Shown here piece after piece: positions 12,718-23,890 of a DNA stretch of 64,000 nucleotides (position 1 is its first letter; the number at the start of each line of letters is the position of its first letter). The position numbers were made by a program, and so were the translations under genes. The stretch covers positions 62,001 to 126,000 of the forward strand of contig NW_008805097.1 in NCBI RefSeq assembly GCF_000004825.1, read 5' to 3'. Source of the DNA: Heterostelium album PN500 (Eukaryota > Evosea > Eumycetozoa > Acytosteliales > Acytosteliaceae). Under the pieces are notes generated by a model. The model saw only the letters and a program-made list of their open reading frames with translations. It had not been told where the DNA came from and ran no database searches.

Positions 12718-13020
12718 TTAGAATCCAATGTTGGTGTTGTGTGTAACTTGGATGCCTTCACTTGTAGAGATATTGGCATTGGTAGCAGAGGTAATTGCAA
12801 GCGATATTTGGTTGGCTGATTGTGATCCAAATGAACCCTTTCCACTTGAGACTGAATTTGTCATCTTTGATGAGGAGGCACTGAACAATGATGAGATAGC
12901 GTCTATTTATATTTTTAAAAATGATTTAATATTTTAAAAAATCATATATAATAGTAATTTATATTAGTATTTATATATTATATAGTTTTTTTTTTGTTAA
13001 AATAACTTACTGATTAACAT
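12718..13020 (-). CDS. Small hssA/2C/7E-like Ser-rich protein, copy A
   Basis: Two exons: a 10-base first exon (13020-13011, ATGTTAATCA) and 12902-12718, giving 64 residues. The N-terminus MLINAISSLFSASSSKMTNS, then SVSSGKGSFGSQSANQI, is shared with two neighbouring copies. The tail SLAITSATNANISTSEG.. is unique. A tiny first exon followed by a Ser/Gly-rich short protein resembles the hssA/2C/7E family of dictyostelids, known in D. discoideum as many clustered small genes expressed in development. The family assignment is by resemblance of the N-terminus (I.S.ISS......S, GS.S.N) and is moderate. The Gly/Cys-rich tail of classic hssA proteins is absent. The function of the family is unknown. 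Confidence 0.7.
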
Positions 13021-13457
13021 TTTTAGAAATTTAGTTTAGATGTTTAGAATAAAATTTATTTATTAAACTTGTATTTGTTTGTTTTTTTTTTGATATGGAA
13101 TAGATTCTTTTTGAAATCATTATTTATAGTTTATTTTTGTATGGATATACCTTGATAAAACATTTAAAAATGGTATCATTACCCATTTGTAAAATGGCTT
13201 TAGTTTGAAATCTAAGTTTACTCTGAAATTAAAGAGAATATTTACTATAACACAGATTTAATTTATCTAGTAGATAAAAATATAATAATCCATGAAATTA
13301 AATCAAGAAAATATTCTAAATACAAATATTCGAATTATATCTACACTGATATTTATAAAATACATTGATTTTAATCTATATAGATCTCAATCTTATCAAT
13401 CATTTTCATTTATTATATAGAATCAAATATAAAAACATATAGAATTGATAAAATGTT
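12805..13457. repeat. Direct repeat, left arm (copy A gene 5' part and upstream)
   Basis: Nearly identical to 14996-15631. It covers the common N-terminal coding part, the intron, the 10-base first exon and about 430 bases upstream. Identity stops inside the coding region at the point where the protein tails diverge. The shared intron and promoter sequence points to a recent duplication or gene conversion. Confidence 0.85.
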
Positions 13458-14112
13458 CAATATGATATCAATTTGAAATAACAATAGTAAAATGGAACCA
13501 TTTTATCTATATGTTGTAGAATATTTTTATTGATTGAAGATAAATATTTCTACCCCCTTTACTTAATAAACATACAAATAAATTTATATTTTTCCCAAAT
13601 ATACTAAATCCGAAAAATAAAATAAAATAATAATAATTTCCCAAACACACAGATGTTTTATTTCATATTTTCACATAAATCTTATTATATATTCACTGAG
13701 AACACCCCACAACTAACCACTTCTAGATAGAGCAGTTATTAAAGAAACAATGAAGTGAAATAAAAAAGAAAAAAGATTAAGACAAAGTTGGTTTTTTGAT
13801 TGATTATTAATAGAGATTGTTTTGTTTTTTGATTTTATTGACTTCCAAATAGGAATACACGAAGGTTTTTGAAAAGATGTCTAGATTAATATAGTTTTTT
13901 TTGAAGCTTTTATAATTTTGTTAATGAGTTAGATGGTTTGTAAAGATTGGCATATTCAAAAATATTAATAAAAAAAAGAAAAGAAATTTATTTGTTTCTT
14001 AGACCAAAGATATATTTTTTAAAAAAAAAAATTAAAATTAAAGGATGTTTCACTTTTATTTTTTTTGTTCAGTTAAACAACTAAGTAATGATACAAATAA
14101 TATTTTTAAACA
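13021..14112. other. Spacer between hssA-like copies A and B
   Basis: AT-rich spacer. The part next to copy A (to about 13457) is the repeated upstream region and presumably its promoter. The part near 13680-13860 and 13980-14060 is related to the 3' flank of copy A. No other gene is seen. Confidence 0.45.
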
Positions 14113-14390
14113 CTAATTAATATTGGAACTATTTTTATATTGAAACATTGGCGGTGACATCAATTGAATTGTAGAAAATGCGGTAGCCAAAGCACCTACA
14201 GAAGCAGATAATAGTGTTATTTGGTTGGCTGATTGTGATCCAAATGAACCCTTTCCACCTGAAACTGAACTTGTCATCTTTGATGAGGAGGCACTGAACA
14301 ATGATGAGATAGCGTCTATTTATTTTAAAAACAATTTTAAGTTTTGTTAGTATTTATTTTTATTTATTTTAACTACATACTGATTAACAT
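14113..14390 (-). CDS. Small hssA/2C/7E-like Ser-rich protein, copy B
   Basis: Exons 14390-14381 and 14315-14113 give 70 residues. The first 37 residues match copies A and C except for a few changes (TSSVSGGKG in place of TNSVSSGKG). The tail TLLSASVGALATAFSTIQL.. then PPMFQYKNSSNIN differs from both neighbours. The intron is shorter (65 bases) and its sequence, like the upstream flank, is more diverged than between A and C, so B split off earlier. No signal peptide or membrane segment is evident. The role is unknown, as for the family. Confidence 0.7.
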
Positions 14391-14890
14391 TTTTAGAAGT
14401 TTAGATATTATTTTAGAATAAAAAATATATTTTTTTTTTTGTATTTGATATGGAATAGATTAATTTCCAAATGATTTTTTATAGTTTATTTTCTAATTTG
14501 GATATAAAGTTCTTAAATATGATATCATTATCCATTATTAAAATGGTTTGTTTAAAATTCATATTTACTCAGAAATTTAAGAGAATATTTACTATAACAT
14601 AGATTTATCTAGTAGATAAAAAGATAGTATTCCAAGAAATTAATTAGAGGAAATATAAAAAATATGGATTCGAATTATAACGATACTGGTATTTTATAAA
14701 ACATATTGATTTTAATCTATACAGATCTGAATCTTACCAATCAAATAGATACTGAGAAACACAAAACCAACCACCACATCTTTTACCAGATAGATAGAAG
14801 TATAAAAAATAGTAAAAAATGAAATTAAATTAAAAAAAAAGATTAAAAAGATTATAATTTATGACTATTACTTAAATTGAAATTTATTTA
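14391..14890. other. Spacer between hssA-like copies B and C
   Basis: The upstream region of copy B (14391 to about 14740) is a diverged version of the repeat upstream of A and C, sharing phrases such as TTTATCTAGTAGATAAAAAGATA and TTAATCTATACAGATCTGAATC. The last 100 bases are the 3' flank of copy C. Confidence 0.45.
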
Positions 14891-15211
14891 TTATGATTCA
14901 CTGGTAGAATCACTACCATATGTGATAAAATCCATTGTGGCGAAATTGTTACTATTGGTAATTTTAAAAGATGCTTCGTTGGCAGATAATATTGTTATTT
15001 GGTTGGCTGATTGTGATCCAAATGAACCCTTTCCACTTGAGACTGAATTTGTCATCTTTGATGAGGAGGCACTGAACAATGATGAGATAGCGTCTATTTA
15101 TATTTTTAAAAATGATTTAATATTTTAAAAAATCATATATAATAGTAATTTATATTAGTATTTATATATTATATAGTTTTTTTTTTGTTAAAATAACTTA
15201 CTGATTAACAT
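14891..15211 (-). CDS. Small hssA/2C/7E-like Ser-rich protein, copy C
   Basis: Exons 15211-15202 and 15093-14891 give 70 residues. Residues 1-36 equal copy A (MLINAISSLFSASSSK, then MTNSVSSGKGSFGSQSANQI). From residue 37 the tail is its own: TILSANEASFKITNSNNFAT.. then DFITYGSDSTSES. The intron (15094-15201) is nearly identical to that of copy A. Array order and strand are the same for all three copies, so simple tandem duplication explains the layout. The function is unknown. Confidence 0.7.
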
Positions 15212-15631
15212 TTTTAGAAATTTAGTTTAGATGTTTAGAATAAAATTTATTTATTAAACTTGTATTTGTTTGTTTTTTTTTTGATATGGAATAGATTCTT
15301 TTTGAAATCATTATTTATGGATACACCTTGATAAAACATTTAAAAATGGTATCATTACCCATTTGTAAAATGGATTTGTTTGAAATCTAAGTTTACTCTG
15401 AAATTAATAAGAATATTTACTATAATATAGATTAATTATCTAGTAGATAAAAAGATAATAATCCATGAAATTAAATCAAGAAATATAATCTAAATACAAA
15501 GATTAGAATTATAACTACACTGATATTTATAAAATACTTTGATTTTTAATCTATACAGATCTGAATTTTATCAATCATTTTTATTTATTCAGAAGAATCA
15601 AATAAAAAAATATACAATTGATAAAATGTTA
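14996..15631. repeat. Direct repeat, right arm (copy C gene 5' part and upstream)
   Basis: Partner of 12805-13457; see that entry. The two arms differ by a few substitutions and small gaps, for example about a dozen bases missing near 15317 relative to the left arm. Confidence 0.85.
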
Positions 15632-15950
15632 TCCAAAACACACACGTTTTATCTCACATTTTTCACACACATAAATCTAATCAAACAGACACTGAGTGTT
15701 CATTTTAGATAGAGTGGATGAATGATAAATGAAGAGGCACGTGAAAATATATTGGTTTGTAAGTTTTGTTCCAGATCGTACCGTTTTTTTTTTAACAAAA
15801 AAACAACAAAGTAAACCAATCAAACAAATTCATTTTTATTATTAGTGAGCAGCAGTTAGAGTTAGAGTTAAAGTTATACGTATATGAGTATAATTGTGTG
15901 TATAATGTAATGTTATATATCTCATACATAATGTTTATTATTATATTTCA
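15212..15950. other. Intergenic region
   Basis: The first 420 bases are the copy C upstream repeat. The remainder, to the 3' end of the SENP-like gene, is AT-rich. A GTTAGAGTTAGAGTTAAAGTTA hexamer-like stretch lies at about 15852-15875. No gene is seen. Confidence 0.45.
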
Positions 15951-18900
15951 TTATGAAAAAGAAACATCTGATAAATCATCTAAATTGACACCTCCTACCA
16001 GTTTGGTTGTTGTTGATGCTGATGTTGTTGGTGGTGAAGTTTTGTTTTTCTTTTTTACAGTGTGAATGATTTGATGAAGAGCTGGAGTGGGTGGAGAGGA
16101 ATCTACATCATATGCATCATCCTCCTCGGTCTTCTCCACTTTTCTCTTTCCTGTTGTTTTCTCATTGGTTTTGGTTGTTGTTGTTGTTGTTGCAACAGCT
16201 GATGTTGATGTCGATGTTGCTGATGGTGTCGATTTCGTATTCCTATTGTTATTATTGTTATTACTTAATTTAGTTGTTGTTGTTGTTGATGATGCTGTCG
16301 TTACTTTAGATGATGTTGGTTTATCAATGGTTGCTATTGATTTCTTTTGTTTTTTCAAAGATTTCTCTTCTTCTTCTTCTTTGTCACTTTCACTGTTACT
16401 CTCACTCACGCTCTTATTGGCAGTATCGCTTTCGCTTTCACTCTTACCACTTTCACTATCATCGCTCTCAGTCTCTTCTTTCTTCTTGCCTTTAGTAGTT
16501 TGTTTCTTTGTTGATTTGGTTGCAGCTGCTGATTTCTTCTTTGTTGTTTTTGTTGCTGGTTTCTTCTTTTTTGTTGTTGTTGTTTTCGTTGTCTTCTTCT
16601 TTGTTTGCTTCTTTTTCTTCTCTTTTTCCTCTTCCTCTTCTTCTTCACTCTCACTTTCGCTGCTACTTTTATCACTACTTTCACTACTTTCTCTCTCCTT
16701 CATCTCTTTGTCTTTGTCTTCTTTGTTGATTTTGTTGGAAGCAGGGAGTTTGGATGGTGCTTTTGCAGGTGCCATCTTTGTCATTACTCTTGATAGCTTG
16801 GCAGTGAGTGGAGGTGAAGGTTGAGAAGTCTCAATCTCTTCGTCAGATGATTCCTCTTTCTCTTTTTCCTCTTCTGCTTCATCCTCTTCTTCTCTCATCC
16901 TCTTGTTAACTGAAACGATCTTGTTTGTCTTTGGTGTAATGATATTGAATGATGTTTCGGATTCAGAGTCACCTTCCTGATTGTTGTTGTTGTTGATACT
17001 TGAATCCTTTGAATCTTCCTCTTCCTCTTTATCACTCGACTTCTTCTTGTCTTTAATCTCTGTTGTCTTCTTATTATCCTTAACTTCTTCTTCTTCTTCA
17101 TCTTTTTCCTCGTCTGAATCTTGTTTCTTTTCCTCCATATTATCATCACCATCTTTATCTTTCTTTTTCTTTTCCTTCTCCTTTTCTTCTCCTTTTCACT
17201 ATCATCTTCCTTCTCTTTCTCTTTCTCTTTATCACTGTCATCTTTCTCCTCTTTCTCTTTTTGTTTTGATTTGGGTGGAATTGGTTTTGGTTCTTTAACA
17301 AATCTGTGGTCGTCGTCATCGTCTTTGTTGTCAAAGTGAATACCAGAAACAATCTCCAAACTACTGGAATCTAGCGGAGTGGAAGTAGTTTCGAATCGTC
17401 TGATCATAATAACATTACGTTGTTTCTCTTCATCCTCTGTTAAAGAACCTTTGTATTGTTGACATCTAAGTTTGAATATAAGTGATCTTATCTGTCTTCT
17501 CTTCTTATGTATATCTGCAATTCTAAACCAATTAGGTTTTTCCAGCTATAACAACAACAATAATAATAATAATTATAATTATTAATAAACAATAAACTAA
17601 TAATAATAATATCATCATTTATAAACATAATATATTAATAACATCTTACATACAGGATTAAAAAAGTTTGTTTCCGGTGTTTTACAAAACAACTCCATGT
17701 AGTGCAATAGGAATACACCGCAATCACTAAAGTTGTTTTGTATAGGTACATGTGGACAGAATGCCTTGAAATTCTCGGCGGTAAACGTTCTCGGTTGGTA
17801 CTTGGTGTTGTCCTTACCACAACGCTTCTCATTCCACTCCTCTGTTAGATATTTACGTATCCTTTTAAATATGATATTAGAACTAACATAATAACAACAA
17901 CAACAACAACAATAAAATTAAATTTTTTGATTATTATTATTACTATTATTATCATTACAATACCATACCTATTATCTATCTCTCTTGGTTTCTTATTAAG
18001 TGAATCTAAATAGAGCATACATGGTCTCTTTGTAACGCTTGAATCATCCAATTGACCGGGATAGCAAACTATCATTAAACTCCAATGTGCACTTGATTAT
18101 AAAAAGTTAATAATCAATAAACACGTTTAAACATAAAAAATAAAGGTTTGATTGATACATTACTATTGATTGATTGGTATAAATATAAAATCCTTTTCAA
18201 AGATATCTTCTTTGGTCCATTTAATGACTTCCTTGTAGGCATCCTTTGGATCGCTCTTCGATGAGAGTTTCTTATAGAAAAATGAATTGAAAAAGAAAAA
18301 AGAATAAGCTTTGTCTGTGAAATTATCATTTATATATCTATTATAGTGTTTAAATTTGTTGGTTAATGATTGATTGATTGTTTGTTTGTTATTTAGTTAA
18401 TGATTGTTAAGAGAACTACTTACTTGGCATAAAATTCAATTATACTATCGTTTAAGAACTCTCCATCGTTCAATCTGGTTAGATCGTTTCTAATGATTTT
18501 AACTTGTCCAACTGGTTTGGTCTCTTCGTGAGAATCCGAGGGTGGATACAGTATCATAATGTCATCTTCATGCACCTGTAGTTTCTCTTTGATCGGTGAG
18601 ACCGGTGGAAGTGGCGGTGAATTATCATCCTCATAGTCATCGGCATACTTTGCTAGTTTACTGCTACTTGAAGCATTCGATGGTTTCTTCAATGATGACG
18701 ATGTTGCAGCTGATGAAGACGACTGAAAGAAATCTGATATATTTGTACTTGATGATGATGATGTTGACGATGATGATGATGATGATGATGATCCCGTTGT
18801 AGGATAATTCAATCTACTGGGTGAAACAACCGGTTTCTTCAAACCATTGGCACCAGTATGATAGTGATGTTGTTCCAACGACTTTCCCTTGTTTAAAGTC

Positions 18901-20401
18901 TCAAAGTCCTTGGATGACTTTAATTTATCGTTAATCCTATATTTCGTTAGAAGCGTATGGAACCGACCGATATCTCTTGGATAGTCTTTAAATTTGATTA
19001 TGATATTCCTTTTTGTTAAACCTATAAAACAAGCAATGTTATTATTATTATTATTGTTGTTATTATATATCATGAATGATGATGATTCATCTTCTACTTA
19101 CTGTTTGTATTATCTTTATTAGGATATGTGATACAATTTCCACAAATAAGTATCTCTTGTTGTTGTGTTTGAATGTATATGTTGCAGATTTCTTCCATGA
19201 CGACTTTTTTCTCAATGGTTCCTCCTAAATCCATGTGATGAAAGACAAACTGTGGCGTTTTTGCTAGCAACGACTTACCGGTCTGTGTTGCCATACGTAA
19301 TTCCACACTGACTGGTTTTGCATTTATTCCGTCAATATTCATATAATTTACTTCCATCTTATCACTATTACTATTACTATTACTATTACTACTATTGCTA
19401 TTACTTCTATTGTTGTTGTTATTTGATTTAGCTGTTGCTGCCGATGTTGTCGATGTCGAAGTTATTGATTTAATTTGTTGATTTCGATTTGTTGTTGTTG
19501 TTGTTGTTGATGTTGTTTTGGTCATTGGTGTTTTAAAATCATCTAAATCTATTGTTTCAGGTACTTGTTGTTTGCCTATATCTTTTGGTTGTTGTCTAGG
19601 TGATTGTTTACTTATTACACCTTTTGGTTTATCATTACTATTACTATTATCATTGCTATTATTATTATTATTATTTTTATTGTCATTATAAGGATATCCT
19701 TTTTCCTTGTTGTTTGTCATTGTTTTCAATACATCATAGTATTTAACAGTTGACTGAGAGAGACTACCACTTTTACTACTACTATTATTATTACTATTAT
19801 TATTACTAATACTAGTAGCGGTATTTCCAAATTTTGAAGTGATAGTCGCTCCACCTGCATAGTTCTTATTTGGTTTCTGTACAACGGTTGTATCTCTATC
19901 CGTATCATTGCCAACACCACCATAACTGAAGTATGAAGTTTTATTGCTACTACTATTGACGAATCCACCAGCATTAAAATAATCTGGTTTCTTTGTTATA
20001 TTTGCTTTTGGTTCTATATTACTATTACTATTATTATTATTATTATCATTTGTAAAAGAATCATTATTATTATTGTTGTTGAGATGTGATAACTTCATTT
20101 CAATATCTGTTTCAATATCTCTATCTACTGCTGCTTTAGTGGATGTACTACTGTTCGTCGTTGTCGTCTTCTTCTGAGATGTTGATTTGTTGTTTACAGT
20201 TGCAGTCAGCTGACTGAGTGCACTAGGTTGACTACTCTCAAACAAATCGTCGTCATCATCAACATCATTGCCTTGTTTATCTATATTATAACTATTACTA
20301 TTCCTATCTTTATCTTTATCTTTATATTTATGTTTATCTTTATGTTTATCCTTTTCAGGATCTGACTCAACCGAACCCAAAGGATCTGTATCATATATCA
20401 T
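15951..20401 (-). CDS. SENP6/7 (Ulp2)-type SUMO protease
   Basis: Six exons (20401-19102, 19021-18424, 18337-18164, 18091-17969, 17861-17654, 17545-15951). Residues 1-410 are Asn/Ser-rich. A PH-like segment (KPVSVELRMATQTG, FVFHHMDLGG, then NIIIKFKDYPRDIGRFHTLL) precedes the C48 peptidase core: IMILYPPSDS, RLNDGEFLNDSIIEFYAKYI, YAHWSLMIVCYPG (catalytic His), PCMLYLDSL (Asp), NFSDCGVFLLHYMELF (Cys). RRQIRSLIFKLRCQQYKGS after the core is also found in human SENP6/7. The enzyme would trim SUMO chains in the nucleus. The C-terminal 450 residues are Lys/Glu/Ser-rich and end LDDLSDVSFS. Exon 6 is not a multiple of three in the needed phase: the frame changes once near 17182-17196 in an AAG/GAA repeat, so product continuity there is uncertain. 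The start ATG follows a CAAA repeat. Confidence 0.88.
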
Positions 20402-21662
20402 CTCTATTACTCTATTCTTTCTTGAATACACAAACAAACAAACAAACAAACAAACAAATAATCAAAACTAAATATTTAAACTAGCCAATGTTCTCCTTCT
20501 TCTTCTTCTTTTATAATTGATAATAAAAAAATGATATATATAAATGCTTGTATGTATACATATATTCTGTAATTGATTATATATTTTTTGTTTTGAAAAT
20601 ATCAAAAATTAATTAAATGATTTTGAAAAAAGGAGGGAGTGGTGAATGATTCGATAATAATTATTATTATTTGTTTTCGTCTGTCTGTCTGTCATATATA
20701 ATCTTATCAATGATAAAAAGATAAGATAAGATATTATAAATTTACCATTTTCCTTGAATTTATTATTAATTTATTTTATTTTATTTTATTTTTTTTTGAT
20801 CCATCTTAATAATTTATACATCTTTGACAATTAATAATAATAAGATAAAAAGCTTGTTTCTGTCTATCTGGTTGTATTAGTCTACCAATTTTTAGAAGAA
20901 ATTGAAATCTGTCATGTTTTTTTATCAACCAAAGAGTTAGTTCATAGTTGGTGCAACATTTTTTGTAAGAGGCCAGCCGCAGCTATTTCGTTTGTTAATC
21001 GTACACTGATAATAATTAAGATTTTAAAGATTCGAGTTCCAAGAATTTGTTGTCTAGATGAGATACAACCACTGTGTTTACAAACAACTCCAACGTTCCC
21101 ATTAATTTAACAGTCGACTAACTTCTGTAGTAGATCTATGAATTCTTTAGAATCATCTTCCAATTTAACTCTTACTTCAATCAACTTACAGTATCAAGAA
21201 TAAATAGATATGATTTTAAGAAATCAGATATATAATATTGTGATATTTTAATAACTACAACAAAACATTCTAGAAAACATTTTAAATATAAGTTTAAAAA
21301 ATAAATTGTTAATATTATAAATGAAAAGAAAATGTCGGCGATAGCTAACATAACCATCATCATTTGGTAAATCATATAAATAAAATCATGGTTATGAAAA
21401 CAATATTTTTTAAATGGGCTAATTGTTTTTTTTTTTTTTTGGATATCTACTTTTGTTATTTAAAACTTGATATCAAAAAAAAAAAAAAAAAAAAAAAATT
21501 AACAAAAGTAACTATCAAAAACAATTGTTAAAAAAAGTAGAATAGATTTTATTAATTTAATTTTAAACTTTAGTTCTATTGCTTCTTATTTTTTTGTATA
21601 AATTTCATTACAAATAATATATTTATGTTTTTGTTTATGCATTTTTAGTCAATTTAGTTAAT
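20402..21662. other. Intergenic region with a possible relic
   Basis: Divergent promoter region between the SENP-like gene and the B-box gene. A (CAAA)n tract sits at 20430-20458 just upstream of the SENP ATG. At about 20935-21185 the composition becomes less AT-rich. On the minus strand about 25 codons read LIEVRVKLEDDSKEF.DLL.KLVDC before a stop, and a second short open part follows. This may be a decayed gene piece or small RNA; I recognise nothing in it. Confidence 0.35.
21425..21530. repeat. Foldback of poly-T/poly-A with nested inverted repeats
   Basis: A poly-T run followed by GGATATC is answered downstream by GATATC and a poly-A run. TACTTTTGTTA inside the first half is answered by TAACAAAAGTA after the poly-A. 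The whole could fold into a long hairpin just upstream of the B-box gene. It may be incidental in such AT-rich DNA. Confidence 0.4.
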
Positions 21663-23336
21663 ATGAATAATTGTTCGACTCACAACAGAAAACACAAACT
21701 TATTTGCTTTGATTGCAATGTATTAATGTGCTCAACATGCACACCACAGCACACAGGTCATTCATTCGATCATATCGATAATATAAGTGAGATTATCAGG
21801 GAAAAGATTACCACCATGGAGATAGATAACAATAATAATAATAATAATAATTATAATAGTATTCACAATAAGATATCATCATTACTTGATATTCAGTCAG
21901 CAATGGAATCCACATTTGATTCTTTGAAATCAATGGTCAATGAGTATCAACAAAATCAACAAACAGAAGATGAAATATCGAATAGATTCAAAGAGATACA
22001 TGAATTCCTTGTTGTTGAAGAGCACAAAATAAAGAGACCGATCATCAACATCAATGAACAATTGGTGAGACACATCGAAAGTCAAACCAATGTCATGAAA
22101 TCTTTGAATACGATCAGTCAACATTATAAAGCTATCTTTGACAGTGATCATTCGAATTCTCAGTCAAATCAATCACCATCATCTTCCTCTATCTCACCAG
22201 ATACAACCGACAGATACCAAACGTCAACAATCATAACTTCGATAGCAAAATGTTCAAATCACAATGAATTCATTCAAAGCAATATTGATACACTGTTCTG
22301 TTTCAACGATCGGAACAACAACAAAACCAAGATAGATGAATATTCTTTATTGAATCTTTTTGTTGAACACAATAAAACATTGAATTTAAATGATATTCAA
22401 CACATCCAATCAAAACAATATCAGCTGGTTGTCGATGATAAGCAACTTGAACTGATTAAAAATCAACTTCAATCGACTTTCAAAATGGTAGTCAAAAGTC
22501 AACTTCATTCAACAACTCACCCACCCAAACAAACATATATTTTCTCAACGGACACCGACAGCAAACTATCGATGATTAATATCACAAATCGAAACAACAT
22601 TCATTTCGAACAACAGAATATTGATAGTGACAAAAAAATGTTTTATTTCTACTCTGTTGTTACTGTTGGCAACTATATCTATAGATTTGGCTCTACCGAT
22701 TATGCAAAATACTCAATCGTCGACCAAACATTGACTGAAATCAAAATGAATGATATTGATTTTGGTATTAGATCGGTTTGTTATGATGGTCAAGATCATA
22801 TATATATTGCCCCTTGGTCTAGTCCTAGTATCTACAGATTCAACATCAATCAACTAAAATTTGAAGTATATTCAAACTTTTGCAAGTATCCTGTTCTCCC
22901 GCATCATTTGCTGTTCCACTTCAAAAACTGTATCTATAGTTTAGTTCCACATATGAAAAAGATTATTAAATTGGATATAAACACAAAAGAAATAAATGAA
23001 TTACCTCTTCCTTTGAAATACAACAATACAGCAGCATGCACAGATGGCAAAGGCTACATATTTATTCTCTCGAATTTAGGATTTCAACGAATCAACATTG
23101 AAACTCTTGAAATCAAAAAATTAGATCATATTACCCTTTACGACAACAATAATTTGGTCTACCATCAGGCAGATGATAAAGATAGCTACATCTACCTACT
23201 AGAAGGAAAAGGCAGAAACTATTTATACTCAATCACAGACAACAAATGGGAATCAATCCTGACAGAGGTTATTGTGCCAGCAAACTTTTTCAAAAATAAA
23301 GATTTACTATCGATTGGAAAAGTTAAATTAAATTAA
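21663..23336 (+). CDS. B-box zinc-finger protein with propeller-like C-terminal half
   Basis: Single exon, 557 residues. The N-terminus holds a B-box: C4, H7, C15, C18, C23, C26, H30/H33, H37 (CSTHNRKHKLICFDC, then MCSTCTPQHTGHSFDHI). Residues about 50-170 are helical and Asn-rich, likely a short coiled coil (KIKRPIININEQL..). The C-terminal 270 residues contain repeating units of about 45 residues such as YIYRFGSTDYAKYSIVD, HIYIAPWSSPSIYRFN, CIYSLVPHMKKIIKLD and YIYLLEGKGRNYLYSI, as in Kelch-like or NHL-like beta-propellers. Dictyostelids have many B-box proteins of this build with unknown targets. A ubiquitin-ligase role is not shown because no RING domain is present. Confidence 0.85.
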   Translation: MNNCSTHNRKHKLICFDCNVLMCSTCTPQHTGHSFDHIDNISEIIREKITTMEIDNNNNNNNNYNSIHNKISSLLDIQSAMESTFDSLKSMVNEYQQNQQTEDEISNRFKEIHEFLVVEEHKIKRPIININEQLVRHIESQTNVMKSLNTISQHYKAIFDSDHSNSQSNQSPSSSSISPDTTDRYQTSTIITSIAKCSNHNEFIQSNIDTLFCFNDRNNNKTKIDEYSLLNLFVEHNKTLNLNDIQHIQSKQYQLVVDDKQLELIKNQLQSTFKMVVKSQLHSTTHPPKQTYIFSTDTDSKLSMINITNRNNIHFEQQNIDSDKKMFYFYSVVTVGNYIYRFGSTDYAKYSIVDQTLTEIKMNDIDFGIRSVCYDGQDHIYIAPWSSPSIYRFNINQLKFEVYSNFCKYPVLPHHLLFHFKNCIYSLVPHMKKIIKLDINTKEINELPLPLKYNNTAACTDGKGYIFILSNLGFQRINIETLEIKKLDHITLYDNNNLVYHQADDKDSYIYLLEGKGRNYLYSITDNKWESILTEVIVPANFFKNKDLLSIGKVKLN

Positions 23337-23382
23337 AGGAATATTTTTTATCAATTTATTTCAATGATTAAATCTCTACTAA

Positions 23383-23858
23383 TTAAATTAATGGAATTTT
23401 GTATTTATCTGGAAGACTTGAGAGAGATAGTGTTTTAAGATGAAGGGAGGTACAAGCAGGTGGCAGTGTAAACATGGTTTCTTCAAAAGTGTTTACATTG
23501 TTGAAAAGAATCTCAAGGGCATAGAGTTGGTTATTTGGATCGGTGCTTGTGATTGTATTGGAAACCAATGAGCATGTCTTTGGATCTACAAGTAGACTTT
23601 GATTGAATGATCCAAGTTCCACCTGATAAACGCTAACAGGGAATTGTCCAAGGTCAGTGGAACCTACTATCAGAGTCAGGAAAACCTGTTGGAACAACCT
23701 GTAGTAATGGATACTTGTAACATTGACCATTTCATAAATAAAAGATTCGTTGGTTAATTGAAAATTCCATAATGTAAACGTTAGTTTTTGACCTTTGTCT
23801 ACTTGTACAAGGTTGAAGACTTGTCTTTCTCCATTGTAATCTGCGCTAGAATTACCAA
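23383..23858 (-). pseudogene. Unrecognised gene piece lacking a visible 5' exon
   Basis: An exon opens after an acceptor (AAATAG at 23859-23864) in phase 2 and stays open for 158 codons to the stop at 23383: GNSSADYNGERQVFNLVQVD, FTLWNFQLTNESFIYEM, then YYRLFQQVFLTLIVG. The length and composition suggest real coding sequence of a beta-rich domain, perhaps from an extracellular protein. No upstream exon with a start codon and signal peptide is visible before the next gene at 24267. It may be a 5'-truncated copy or may have a very small first exon I missed. The internal ATG at 23730 would give a 115-residue protein. I do not recognise the family. Confidence 0.5.
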
Positions 23859-23890
23859 CTATTTAATAAGACCAGAGTTTTTTATATTAT

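Noticed and set aside
16087-16824. Long plus-strand ORF rich in Val, Leu, Ser and Phe
   Set aside because: It is the antisense shadow of the Lys/Glu/Ser/Thr-rich tail of the SENP-like gene; the composition is explained by AAG, GAA, TCA and ACA codons read backwards.
16895-17407. Alternative minus-strand frame rich in Lys/Arg after the SENP core
   Set aside because: Its first part is the true exon, but after about 17190 it becomes a Lys/Arg/Ile frame typical of off-frame reading of an AAG/GAA repeat. The other frame has the natural acidic tail.
20402-20449. Extended N-terminus of the SENP-like protein (FVCLFVYSRKNRVIE)
   Set aside because: It starts at a non-ATG codon within the CAAA repeat. 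The ATG at 20401 gives a sensible start.
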